From the NCBI RefSeq assembly GCF_013409045.1, contig NZ_JACCBT010000001.1, positions 5,828,001-5,892,000 of the forward strand: DNA of 64,000 nt. Reading direction: 5' to 3'. This document shows positions 9,301 through 16,559 of the stretch, one piece after another (within the stretch, counting starts at the first letter, position 1; the number at the start of each line of letters is the position of its first letter). The notes below the pieces were generated by a model. That model searched no databases and had not been told where the DNA came from. It saw only the letters and a list, made by a program, of their open reading frames with translations. The position numbers were made by a program, and so were the translations under genes. The stretch comes from Actinomadura citrea (GTDB taxonomy: Bacteria; Actinomycetota; Actinomycetes; Streptosporangiales; Streptosporangiaceae).

Positions 9301-9658
9301 CGAACGCGAGCCCGTGCTCACCGACCCATGCGTCGATGTACGCCCGGTACACCTTGTCCTGGTCGTGGCCGCCCACGCCCATCGCGGTGACGGCCGCGAC
9401 CACCGCCGCGCCGGCCGGATCGGCCTGCCCGTCCAGGTGCCGCCGCGCCCCCTCGGTGAGCTCGGGGTCGCCGGCGCCGCCCTCCAGCAGCGCCTCGATC
9501 ACCCCGCGGCTCCGCTCCACGAAGTCCTGGACGTCGCGCGCCGCCGACCCGTTCACCTTGATCTTGGAGCCGGGCGCGCCGCCGCGCCGCGCGTGCAGCG
9601 AACGCCGCCACGCGTCCGGGATCGTCAGGGCGTCCTCGTCGGGGAGCTGATCTTCCAT
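6359..9658 (-). CDS. DUF4132 protein, full length, copy A (YehI/MolR-like)
   Basis: The product is 1,099 residues from an ATG at 9658; a TTG nine bases upstream is in frame but less likely. The N-terminal ~380 residues are helical and repeat-like. From about residue 385 a conserved DUF4132 region begins (LVDPPWLNP), and the best-conserved block is near residues 800-870 (VPDFGLDAEGG, LDYGPRRF, FDEQL, LPKPGAKDDPELAPAA). This block is nearly repeated in the two other DUF4132 genes at 16556 and 18729. E. coli YehI/MolR belong to this family, and their function is not established. The gene leads the MoxR/DUF5682/VWA/SWIM operon and overlaps MoxR by GTGA. The shared promoter box at 9667-9690 lies just upstream. 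It may be the substrate or effector of the MoxR machine, which is inference. Confidence 0.9.
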   Translation of the reverse strand: MEDQLPDEDALTIPDAWRRSLHARRGGAPGSKIKVNGSAARDVQDFVERSRGVIEALLEGGAGDPELTEGARRHLDGQADPAGAAVVAAVTAMGVGGHDQDKVYRAYIDAWVGEHGLAFAACALVELSRTKATRKGGGKWLGTRVGADRITDEYALRIPDQEARRVRGLLAVAPEADYADAVERLAAYRSGWCASWLVSYLVPTREDWVDACCAAPPPQARRHDLLWAVMSALGRPEQLAAPYPARGLHWGQATRALLATMADGVGAGVLPFLVAEADGGYLESEDRKRIFETVAILPTDEAFQALLDRLDGKHVRAALGEAARRFPVRALRLLARAGADDLLASHIEAHPELVDAVLPGLPEDTAAAVRRVAASSARVPDAAPEELPAVLVDPPWLNPRRPVLKGLTVPEPRLVWQDGERQRWLDSDPKTEKPDDPDWEALVEAYTTAGHDSGNVQLMVYGPEELIRPLMPRWKGYGVRWAYVWMRPLAARYELDALPPAIRTAKAFPETCCEPLMPYLDGGVAKFMAEGLAKRGALLAPARRWFGRHGLGSVPLLVPGALGEKPRDWRHAEIALRYVQDLRGLDGVVAAARDAHGDEAAEAIRTLLSTPPVETGLEQPPKIGTWVDPAPLPQVLLRGRDRALPREAAGRLVEMLALPTPCGMDELAEACAPGTVAEFGWALFRQWLDAGKPSKDAWALRQLGRTGDDDTVRLLTPVIRAWPGEGGHKNAVHGLGVLAEIGTDVALMHLHGIAQKVKFKGLQAEAQERIRQVAERLDLTTDQLADRLVPDFGLDAEGGMTLDYGPRRFLVRFDEQLRPFVADEDGKQRKSLPKPGAKDDPELAPAAHKAFAGLKKDVRTVAADQLRRLEQAMVTRRRWTPAEFGEHIVRHPLVWHIARRLVWLAEDGGATTAFRIAEDRTFADAHDDAFAVPESARVGIAHPLDLGDTAKAWSEVFADYETTQPFPQLTRPVHTLTEQERGSGRLERFEGLKVPFGKVLGLVKLGWDRGVPLDAGGERWISRRVADDRYVVIDLDPGISVGAVDATGDHQVLDYVWFGTEPNDFWPSKGTPLRFGELHPVMASEILSDLTTLAEAAEK

Positions 9659-9666
9659 GCCGCCCA

Positions 9667-9690
9667 ACCGTAGAGGAGCGCGCCGACAAA
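9667..9690 (-). promoter_or_regulatory. Shared DUF4132 promoter box, copy A
   Basis: Read on the minus strand the box is TTTGTCGG, four bases, CTCC, one base, CTACGGT, ending eight bases before the ATG at 9658. Twenty of the 24 bases are identical, at the same distance, upstream of the other full-length DUF4132 gene (22079-22102). TACGGT fits the TAnnnT -10 pattern and would start transcription at or next to the ATG, that is, leaderless. The upstream TTTGTCGG is too close to be a normal -35 element, so it may be an operator or an alternative sigma factor element. Confidence 0.6.
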
Positions 9691-9694
9691 TCCG

Positions 9695-9700
9695 TAGGAT
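9695..9700 (+). promoter_or_regulatory. Putative leaderless -10 box of the kinase-WD40 gene
   Basis: TAGGAT is followed by seven bases and then the ATG at 9708, so transcription would begin about at the start codon. The AGGAT could instead serve as a weak ribosome binding site. The only 49 bases between the divergent DUF4132 and kinase genes also carry the DUF4132 box, so one regulator could affect both directions. Confidence 0.4.
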
Positions 9701-9707
9701 CCGGTGA

Positions 9708-12700
9708 ATGACCGACGCGGGGGACCTGCGGGCGTGGCGGCGCGGCGACGTCGTCCTCGACCTCTACGAGGTCCTAGACGTGGTCGCCAGCGGCGGGATG
9801 GGACTGGTCTACCGGGTGCGGCACCGCGGGTGGGACGCCGAGCTGGCGATGAAGGTGCCCCGCCCCGAGGTGGTGGCGACGCACGGGGGCCTGCGCGAGT
9901 TCGAGGACGAGGCGCAGACCTGGGTCGGGCTCGGCCTGCACCCGCACACGGTGAGCTGCGCGTACGTGCGCCGGCTCGGGCCGCTGCCCGGAGTGTTCGC
10001 CGAGTGGGTGGACGGCGGCAGCCTCGCGGACGCGATCCGGGCCGGCCGCCTGCGCGACCCCGACCCGCGGCGCGCGACGGGCCGGATCGTCGACGTGGCG
10101 ATCCAGTTCGCGTGGGGGCTGGACCACGCGCACCGCGCCGGGCTCGTCCACCAGGACGTCAAGCCCGCCAACGTGATGCTCGCGCGGGACGGCACCGCCA
10201 AGGTGACCGACTTCGGGCTGGCGAAGGCGCGCGTCCGTGCGGGCGAGGACGGCGTGCCGCGCCCCGACGCCGATCCGCTGGTCAGCTTCGCCGGGCTGAC
10301 GCCCGCGTACTGCTCGCCCGAGCAGGCGCTGGCCGCCCGGGACCGCCGGACGCCGCTGACGCGCGCGACCGACGTGTGGTCGTGGGCGCTCAGCGTCCTG
10401 TCGATGTTCACCGGGGGGCCGCCGGTCCGGTCCGGCGCGCTGGGCGGGCGGGCGTTCGAGGAGTTCGCGGCGCGGGCGCCGGGCCTGCCGCCCTCGCTGA
10501 CCGCGCTGCTGCGCGCGTGCTTCCGCCCCGACCCCGCGGCCCGCCCTGACCGGATGGACGAGCTGGCCGGCGAGCTCGTCACCGTCTACGCGCAGGTCGT
10601 CGGGGCCCCCTACCCCCGGGAGCGGCCCCGCCCCGCCACGCTGCTCGCCGACGGCCTGGCGAACCAGGCGCTGTCCATGCTCGACCTCGGGTACCCCGCG
10701 GAGGCGGAGGCGCTGTGGGAGCGGGCGCTGCAGACCGATCCGCACAACCCGCACGCCGTGTTCGGCCGGGGCCTGCACCGCTGGCGCGCGGGGCGGCTGA
10801 CCGACGCCGAGCTCGCCGGCGAGCTGGAGGCGGTCCGCGCGACGCACGGCGGCGACTGGATCGGCGACCACCTGCTCGGGCTCGTCCATCTGGAGCGCGG
10901 CGACCCCGCCGAGGCGGCGGCGTTCCTTGAGGCGGCGGTCCGGCGGGCGCCCGACGCCCCCGAACCCGCCGCCGCGCTGGAACGCGCCCGTCGCCTGCGC
11001 GCACCCGGGCCGCCGGTCGTCCTGGAGGGGCACGCGGGCGGCGTCGGCGCCATCGCGCTCGGCCCCGGCGCGGCGACGGCGGCGAGCGGCGGACGGGGCG
11101 ACCCGTCGGCTCCCGCCTCCGGCTCCGAGGGCGGCACCGAGGGCGGCACCGTCCGGATCTGGGACCTCGCCGCCGGCCGCTGCCTGCACGCGGTGCCGGC
11201 GCATACGGGCGGTTTCGCCGGCGGGGTGAGCGCCGTCGCGCTGAGCCCCTGCGGCCGGTTCACGGCCTCGGGTGGCGGGGACGGGACCCTCCTGCTGTGG
11301 GACGTCCGGGCGGGGCGCGTCCTGCACCGGTTCGAGGACCACCCCGGCAGGGTCGCCTCGCTCGGTTTCTCCGGAGACGGCTCGCTGCTGGTGTCGGCCA
11401 CCGAAGGCGGGGGCGTCCGGGTGTGGGCGACGCTGGGCGGGCGGCGCCTGCGCACGCTCCAGACCGAGCAGGATCTCGACCGCGGCCACGGCACCTCCGT
11501 CGCCGTGACGGGCGACGGAGCGCACGTCGTGAAGTGGGAGCCCACCACGATGCGGCTCCGCGTCTGGGACACCGGCACCGGGAACCTGGTCCGCACGATG
11601 CCGCTGCCGGGGGCGACCGTCGCGCTCGGCCCCGGCGGACGCGTCGCGCTGGCGGTGTCCGACAAGGAACAGCGGCTGGTGGACCCGGTGGCGGGCCTGC
11701 CGCTGCGGACGGTCCGCTTCCCCGTCGGCCGGGGCGGGCGGTTCGCGGTCAGCGGCGACGGGGCGCGCGCGCTGACGGACGGCCTCCAGCTGTGGGACCT
11801 GAACGACGGACGCTGCCTGCGCACGCTGCCGGGCGACGGTGGCTCCCTGGTCGCGCCCGTGCTGAGCGGCGACGGGCGGCACGCGCTCACCGCGGCGGGA
11901 CGGGCCGTCCACGCCTGGCGGCTGGGACCCGCGGGCCCCCGCGCGCCGTGGAGCCACGCCCGGCCGCGCGCGGCGACGGAGCTCGCGCGCGAGGCGGACA
12001 CCGCGGGCCTCGCGCTCGCCCGCGCACGCGGCCACACCGAACGCGGCGACTGGGCGCGGGCCGCGGCGGAGATCCGCGCCGCGCGGAACGTCCCCGGCCA
12101 CGAGCGCAACCGCGAGCTGCTCGACCTGTGGCGGGCCGCCGGACGCCACGGCCGCCCCACGGCGGTGACGGGCGCCTGGGAGGTGCGGCCCCTGCCGGAC
12201 ACCGAGCGCCGCCTGGTGAGCGGGAGCGTGCTGAGCAGCGGCGGCGTCCTCGCGCTGCGGTTCGGCGGCTGGTCCCTCGTGTGGCTGGTGGACGTCGAGA
12301 CCGGCGAGCGTCTCCACGCCCTCCAGGTCGGCGGGACGTCCCTCGAGGCCCTGGCCTTCTCCCCCGACGGGTCCCGGCTGCTGACCGGCGCGAGCGACGG
12401 GAGGGTCCGGGTGTGGGACGTCGCGTCCGGCGCCTGCGTCCACGTGCTCGGCGGGCACCGCGCCGAGGTCAGGGCGCTGGCGGTGAGCCCGGACGGGCGG
12501 CTCGCCGCGTCCGGCGACGAGCGCGGCGTGGTCCGCGTCTGGGACCTGGCCGACGGCCGGCGACGGAACGTCCTCAAGGGCCATGGCGGGATCGTCTTCA
12601 CGGTCGGCTTCGGGGCCGGCGGCCGGACCCTCCTCGTGGGCGACCAGCAGCGGATCGTGACGCTGTGGGAGCTGGACGGGGAGCGCCGCCACATCCTCCC

Positions 12701-13178
12701 CGGCCGGACGCCCGCCGCCATGAGCGCGGACGGCCGCACCGTCGTGTCGTGCGGGCACACGGTCGGGACGCTGTGGACGGCGGACGGGACCACCGGCCAG
12801 GCCGACGGCTACGTCCCGGGCCCGTCCGAGGAGCTCGCCTCGATCGAGGTGAGCGCGGACGGCGGCGTCGCCGCCACCGTCGGCCCCGGCCACGCGCTAC
12901 GGGTCTTCGACGTGCGCGCCGGGCGCCTGCTGCACCGCCTGTCGGACTCGACCACCTGCCTCGCCCCCGCCGCCGACGGCAGGTTCGCGATCTCCGGCGA
13001 GTCCGACGGGACGCTGCGCGTGTGGGACCTCCCGGCCGGCCGCTGCCTGCACTCTTTCAGCGCGCACACCGCCGCGGTCGCATGGGCCGGGCTCAGCGCC
13101 GACTCCCGTATCGCGATCACGCGAACCCGGGACCGGGGAATGCGCGTCTGGGAACTCGACTGGGATTACGCACACTGA
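9708..13178 (+). CDS. Ser/Thr protein kinase with TPR and WD40 propellers
   Basis: The 1,156-residue protein has an N-terminal eukaryotic-type kinase domain (about 18-290) with Gly loop ASGGMGLVY, Lys49, Glu68, catalytic HQDVKPAN at 148-155 (Gln replaces the usual Arg of HRD) and DFG at 168-170. A TPR-like segment follows at about 310-430. The remainder, from about 435 to the end, holds many WD40 repeats with VRIWDL/VRVWDL endings, interrupted near 750-800 by a helical stretch (RARGHTERGDWARAAAEI). No transmembrane segment is seen, so it should be a cytoplasmic signalling scaffold. It is divergently transcribed from the DUF4132/MoxR operon and 14 bases upstream of a zinc/TPR protein, probably one operon. 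The HQD motif suggests non-canonical, RD-minus activation. Confidence 0.9.
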   Translation: MTDAGDLRAWRRGDVVLDLYEVLDVVASGGMGLVYRVRHRGWDAELAMKVPRPEVVATHGGLREFEDEAQTWVGLGLHPHTVSCAYVRRLGPLPGVFAEWVDGGSLADAIRAGRLRDPDPRRATGRIVDVAIQFAWGLDHAHRAGLVHQDVKPANVMLARDGTAKVTDFGLAKARVRAGEDGVPRPDADPLVSFAGLTPAYCSPEQALAARDRRTPLTRATDVWSWALSVLSMFTGGPPVRSGALGGRAFEEFAARAPGLPPSLTALLRACFRPDPAARPDRMDELAGELVTVYAQVVGAPYPRERPRPATLLADGLANQALSMLDLGYPAEAEALWERALQTDPHNPHAVFGRGLHRWRAGRLTDAELAGELEAVRATHGGDWIGDHLLGLVHLERGDPAEAAAFLEAAVRRAPDAPEPAAALERARRLRAPGPPVVLEGHAGGVGAIALGPGAATAASGGRGDPSAPASGSEGGTEGGTVRIWDLAAGRCLHAVPAHTGGFAGGVSAVALSPCGRFTASGGGDGTLLLWDVRAGRVLHRFEDHPGRVASLGFSGDGSLLVSATEGGGVRVWATLGGRRLRTLQTEQDLDRGHGTSVAVTGDGAHVVKWEPTTMRLRVWDTGTGNLVRTMPLPGATVALGPGGRVALAVSDKEQRLVDPVAGLPLRTVRFPVGRGGRFAVSGDGARALTDGLQLWDLNDGRCLRTLPGDGGSLVAPVLSGDGRHALTAAGRAVHAWRLGPAGPRAPWSHARPRAATELAREADTAGLALARARGHTERGDWARAAAEIRAARNVPGHERNRELLDLWRAAGRHGRPTAVTGAWEVRPLPDTERRLVSGSVLSSGGVLALRFGGWSLVWLVDVETGERLHALQVGGTSLEALAFSPDGSRLLTGASDGRVRVWDVASGACVHVLGGHRAEVRALAVSPDGRLAASGDERGVVRVWDLADGRRRNVLKGHGGIVFTVGFGAGGRTLLVGDQQRIVTLWELDGERRHILPGRTPAAMSADGRTVVSCGHTVGTLWTADGTTGQADGYVPGPSEELASIEVSADGGVAATVGPGHALRVFDVRAGRLLHRLSDSTTCLAPAADGRFAISGESDGTLRVWDLPAGRCLHSFSAHTAAVAWAGLSADSRIAITRTRDRGMRVWELDWDYAH

Positions 13179-13192
13179 AGGGAACGGGAACC

Positions 13193-14092
13193 ATGCTCCT
13201 CAGCTGTTCGGGGTGGGCGTGCACGCGCCTCATCTCGGTGTCGAAGGTGCCGGGTGGCAACCCCGTCGCACTGCGGGACCCCGACGCCTACGCGGTCGAG
13301 TTCATGATCTGCGACTTCTGCGGGAGCTACTTCTGCGACCGGTGCCACGCGTCCGGCTCCCGGCTCCGCGCGCCGCGCTGCACGTCCTGCGGGGGCAGGC
13401 TCGTCCCCGGCGCGAGGCTGGAGCAGATGAGCGGCCGCGCGCGCCCGGCCGCGGCCGAGCACCACGACCAGGGCGTTCGGCACCTGGAGTCCGGCCGTCT
13501 CGACGACGCCGTCAGGGAACTGGACGAGGCCGTCCGCCTCCGGCCCGAGTACGCCGCCGCGCACCGCATGCGCGGCATCGCCCTCTCCGCGACGGGGCGG
13601 CGCGCCGAGGCCCTCGCCGCGTTCGAGCAGGCGCTCCAGCGCGATCCGTCCGACGTGGTGGCCCACTTCGAGCGGGCCGGGACGCTCCTGGCGATGGAGC
13701 GCGCCGCCGAGGCGGTCGCCGCCTACGACCAGACGATCGCCCTGCGGCCGGACTACCCCGCGCCGCAGATCAACCGGGCGATCATCCTCATGGACTCCGG
13801 CCGGGACGCCGAGGCGCTGGCCGCCGTGGACGGCGCCGTCGCCCTCCTCGCCTCCGGCCGCGCCGTCGGCGCCGGCCGCTACGACCTCGCCAGTGCCCAC
13901 AGCGTCAAGGGCGCGGCGCTCGTCAAGCTCGGCCGCTACGAGGAGGCCCTGCCCGCCATCGACTACGCCATCGACAACGGCCCCGACTCCTGGAACGACC
14001 ACTACAACAAGTCCTACGCCCTGGAGCGCCTGGGCCGCATGGAGGAGTCGGAGACGGCCCGCGGCATAGCCGACTCGCTCCGCAACGCCTGA
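13193..14092 (+). CDS. Zinc-ribbon plus TPR repeat protein
   Basis: This 299-residue protein begins MLLSCSGWACTRL. It has CDFC, CDRC and CTSC pairs within residues 38-66, so a zinc-binding module is likely, although the exact ligand set is not certain. From about residue 95 onward there are TPR repeats of the A-x-x-x-G-R-x-x-E-A-L type (for example RRAEALAAFEQAL, RDAEALAAVDGAV, RYEEALPAIDYAI). The start is set by GAAGGGAACGGGAACC before the ATG at 13193. It follows the kinase-WD40 gene after only 14 bases, so it is probably co-transcribed and a binding partner in the same signalling module. No enzymatic motif is seen. Confidence 0.85.
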   Translation: MLLSCSGWACTRLISVSKVPGGNPVALRDPDAYAVEFMICDFCGSYFCDRCHASGSRLRAPRCTSCGGRLVPGARLEQMSGRARPAAAEHHDQGVRHLESGRLDDAVRELDEAVRLRPEYAAAHRMRGIALSATGRRAEALAAFEQALQRDPSDVVAHFERAGTLLAMERAAEAVAAYDQTIALRPDYPAPQINRAIILMDSGRDAEALAAVDGAVALLASGRAVGAGRYDLASAHSVKGAALVKLGRYEEALPAIDYAIDNGPDSWNDHYNKSYALERLGRMEESETARGIADSLRNA

Positions 14093-14157
14093 GGGGGTCG
14101 GCCCGGCCGGTTCCGCAGGTGGGACGATGGGGGCCGGACCTGCCGGGGAGGGCGCGC

Positions 14158-15267
14158 ATGGAGATCGGGGACGGGACGCTGGCCGTGGGCGCCGGGCGGC
14201 CGGAGGCGGAGAACTTCGCCCCGGCCCTGCCCGGGCCCGTGTTCGCGGCGCACTACCACCTGACCGGGGAGGCGAGCGGGCCCTACACCTACGGGCGCGA
14301 CACCAACCCGACATGGACGCTGCTGGAGCGGGCGATCGGCGAGCTGGAGGGCGGCGCGGAGGTCGTCTCGTTCTCCTCGGGGATGGCGGCGGTCGCGGGC
14401 GTCCTTCTGTCGCAGGTCCGGTCCGGCGACGTCGTGGTGCTGCCCGACGACTGCTACCACACGACCCGCGCGCTGAAGGAGCGCCTGGAGTCGTACGGGG
14501 CGGTGGTCCGCATGGGGCCGACCGCGGACGACGCCCAGATCGGGCTGCTGGAGGGGGCGCGGCTGATCTGGCTCGAAACCCCGTCCAACCCCGAGCTGGA
14601 CGTGTGCGACATCCGGCGGGTCGCCGAGGCCGCGCACCGGGCGGGCGCGCTCGTGGCGGTGGACAACACCCTCGCCACCCCGCTCGGGCAGCGGCCGCTG
14701 GACCTCGGGGCCGACTTCTCCGTCGCCAGCGACACCAAGTCGCTGAGCGGGCACGGGGATCTGCTGCTCGGGCATGTCGCGACCCGCGACCCGGGGCTGG
14801 CGGAAGCGGTCCGGGTCTGGCGCAGGACCGTCGGCGCGATCCCCGGGCCGATGGAGGCGTGGCTGGCGCACCGGTCGCTCGCCACGCTCCAGCTGAGGCT
14901 TGACCGGCAGGCGGCCAACGCGCTGGCCGTGGCCGAGGCGCTGCGGGGGCATCCGCACGTGTCCGGGCTCAGGTATCCGGGGTTGCCGGACGACCCGTCC
15001 CACGAGGTCGCGGCCCGGCAGATGCGCCGGTTCGGCTGCGTCGTGTCGTTCGCCCTGAGAGACGAGGCGTCCGCCGAGAGGTTCCTCGGCTCGCTGCGGC
15101 ACGTCATGCAGGCCACCAGTTTCGGCAGCGTGCACAGCTCCGCGGAGCGGCGCGCCCGGTGGGGCGGCGACGCCGTGCCCGCCGGCTTCGTGCGCTTCTC
15201 GGCCGGCGTCGAGGACACCGACGACCTCGTCGCGGACGTCCTGCGGGCGCTGGCGGCGATCGGGTAG
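14158..15267 (+). CDS. Cystathionine gamma-lyase/synthase-like PLP enzyme
   Basis: The 369-residue enzyme belongs to the Cys/Met metabolism PLP family (fold type I), which handles beta- or gamma-elimination or replacement on sulfur amino acids. Visible family landmarks are YGRDTNPT at 45-52, FSSGMAA at 72-78, AVDNTLATP with Asp169, and the Schiff-base lysine in SDTKSLSGHGD (Lys194). The family usually has 380-400 residues, so this is a normal, slightly short member. The ATG is preceded by GGGGAGGG. Substrate (cystathionine, homocysteine or methionine) cannot be fixed from sequence. It lies between two TPR protein genes and has no obvious pathway partner nearby. Confidence 0.88.
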   Translation: MEIGDGTLAVGAGRPEAENFAPALPGPVFAAHYHLTGEASGPYTYGRDTNPTWTLLERAIGELEGGAEVVSFSSGMAAVAGVLLSQVRSGDVVVLPDDCYHTTRALKERLESYGAVVRMGPTADDAQIGLLEGARLIWLETPSNPELDVCDIRRVAEAAHRAGALVAVDNTLATPLGQRPLDLGADFSVASDTKSLSGHGDLLLGHVATRDPGLAEAVRVWRRTVGAIPGPMEAWLAHRSLATLQLRLDRQAANALAVAEALRGHPHVSGLRYPGLPDDPSHEVAARQMRRFGCVVSFALRDEASAERFLGSLRHVMQATSFGSVHSSAERRARWGGDAVPAGFVRFSAGVEDTDDLVADVLRALAAIG

Positions 15268-15303
15268 CGCGAAAACCGGGTGATCGGCGCGGGCGGCCGG
15301 CGC

Positions 15304-15309
15304 TAGCGT
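15304..15309 (+). promoter_or_regulatory. Putative leaderless -10 box of the TPR gene at 15318
   Basis: TAGCGT is followed by eight bases and the ATG at 15318, and no purine-rich ribosome binding site lies between. This is the leaderless layout seen at several other genes in the window. Confidence 0.45.
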
Positions 15310-15317
15310 GGCCGCCC

Positions 15318-16559
15318 ATGAGCGACGCGCGGGCACTTCTGGAAAGCGGCGACATCGCCGGACTGATCCGGCATCTGCGGTTCAACGCCGAGGCGATGGA
15401 ACTGGGCGAGGTCGCGCGGCTCATGGAGGGCGCGGCGGCGCTGTCCGGCTTCGACGACATGCGCGAGGCGGCCGCGGCGATGGCCGCCCGGCAGGAGCCG
15501 CAGCAGCTCTACGACTTCGGCTACGCCTGCGTCGAGCGCGGCATCGCCTTCCTGGCGGTCCCGGCGCTGAGGCGCGCGCTGGAGATGATGCCGGACGAGC
15601 CCGTCCTGCTCATGGAGCTCGTGTCGGCGCTGGAACGCGAGAACCGGCACGCCGAGGCCGTCGCGGCCCTGGAACCGCGCGTGGACGCGTTGGACCCGTG
15701 GCCCGCCCGGTACCTGCTGGCCTACAACGCGCTGTTCTCCGGGGACCTCGACCGGGCCGCGCACGAGGCGGCGCGGCTGCCCGCGCCGGACGGGGACTGG
15801 GTCCCGGCTCGCGACCGGCTCGCGCGGATGGTCGCGCGGGCGCGGGCCGCCGGTCCGCTCGGTTCCCGGGACCTGCGAGGCTGGCACTTCGCGCTGGGCG
15901 GCGGTGTCCTCGCCACGATCTCGCCGTACGGGTTCGACGACGGCATGACGGGGCGCTACGCCTACACCTCCGACAGCTTCGCCCTGTGCAGGCGGACCCT
16001 CGACCGGCTGCGGCTGGTCCTGGACGCGGCCGGGCGGCGTCCCGCGTCGGTCGGCCTGCTGCCCGACCGGTCGAGCCGGATCCTGGGGCTGGCCGCGGCA
16101 CGGCTGTTCGGGCTGCCCGCCGAGCCGTTCGCCCCGGAGCGCCCGGGGGCGCTCGTGGTCGCCTACGACCTGAACGAGACGGACGCCGACGGCCTGCGGG
16201 AGCGGACCGAAGGGCAGGTGCTGTTCGAGCACGCGTCCTGCTGGACCGACCCGCCCGTGGTGAGCGCCGACGTCACCGGGTTCCTGCACCAGGTGGCGGT
16301 GGCTCCGTGGGGCTCGCAGCTGCGGGTCACGCCCGGCGGCGAGCCGGAGACCGTGCCGCCGGACGAGCGCCCCGAAGCGGAACTGGCCGCCGAGATCGTC
16401 GCCGCCGACCCCCTGCCGGACGACGGCGACGGCGGCGCGCCGCCGGACCCCGACGAGCGGCTGGCGGGCTTCGTCCGGGCGGTCGCCGGCCACTGGCTCA
16501 CCGGGCCGAGGGACATGGTGCGCTCCCCCGGCCCCGTGCCGAGCAGCCGCTTCGCCTAG
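15318..16559 (+). CDS. TPR-containing hypothetical protein
   Basis: This is a 413-residue protein that I cannot assign to a named family. Residues 1-180 are helical and TPR-like (ALRRALEMMPDEPVLLMELVSALERENRHAEAVAAL). The C-terminal part is mixed alpha/beta with conserved-looking segments GWHFALGGGVLATISPYGFD and RLVLDAAGRRPASVGLLPDRSS, and ends in an acidic tail. No signal peptide or membrane helix is seen. The ATG at 15318 is chosen because it follows a -10-like box and lies beyond the end of the PLP gene. It converges with the short DUF4132 gene: both stop codons lie in the same CTAG at 16556-16559. Its place beside two DUF4132 genes suggests a link, but nothing in the sequence proves it. 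Confidence 0.8.
   Translation: MSDARALLESGDIAGLIRHLRFNAEAMELGEVARLMEGAAALSGFDDMREAAAAMAARQEPQQLYDFGYACVERGIAFLAVPALRRALEMMPDEPVLLMELVSALERENRHAEAVAALEPRVDALDPWPARYLLAYNALFSGDLDRAAHEAARLPAPDGDWVPARDRLARMVARARAAGPLGSRDLRGWHFALGGGVLATISPYGFDDGMTGRYAYTSDSFALCRRTLDRLRLVLDAAGRRPASVGLLPDRSSRILGLAAARLFGLPAEPFAPERPGALVVAYDLNETDADGLRERTEGQVLFEHASCWTDPPVVSADVTGFLHQVAVAPWGSQLRVTPGGEPETVPPDERPEAELAAEIVAADPLPDDGDGGAPPDPDERLAGFVRAVAGHWLTGPRDMVRSPGPVPSSRFA

Noticed and set aside
14093..14157. SAM riboswitch or other leader upstream of the cystathionine lyase-like gene
   Set aside because: The gap is only 65 bases and has no conserved riboswitch core; only a weak six-base inverted repeat is seen.
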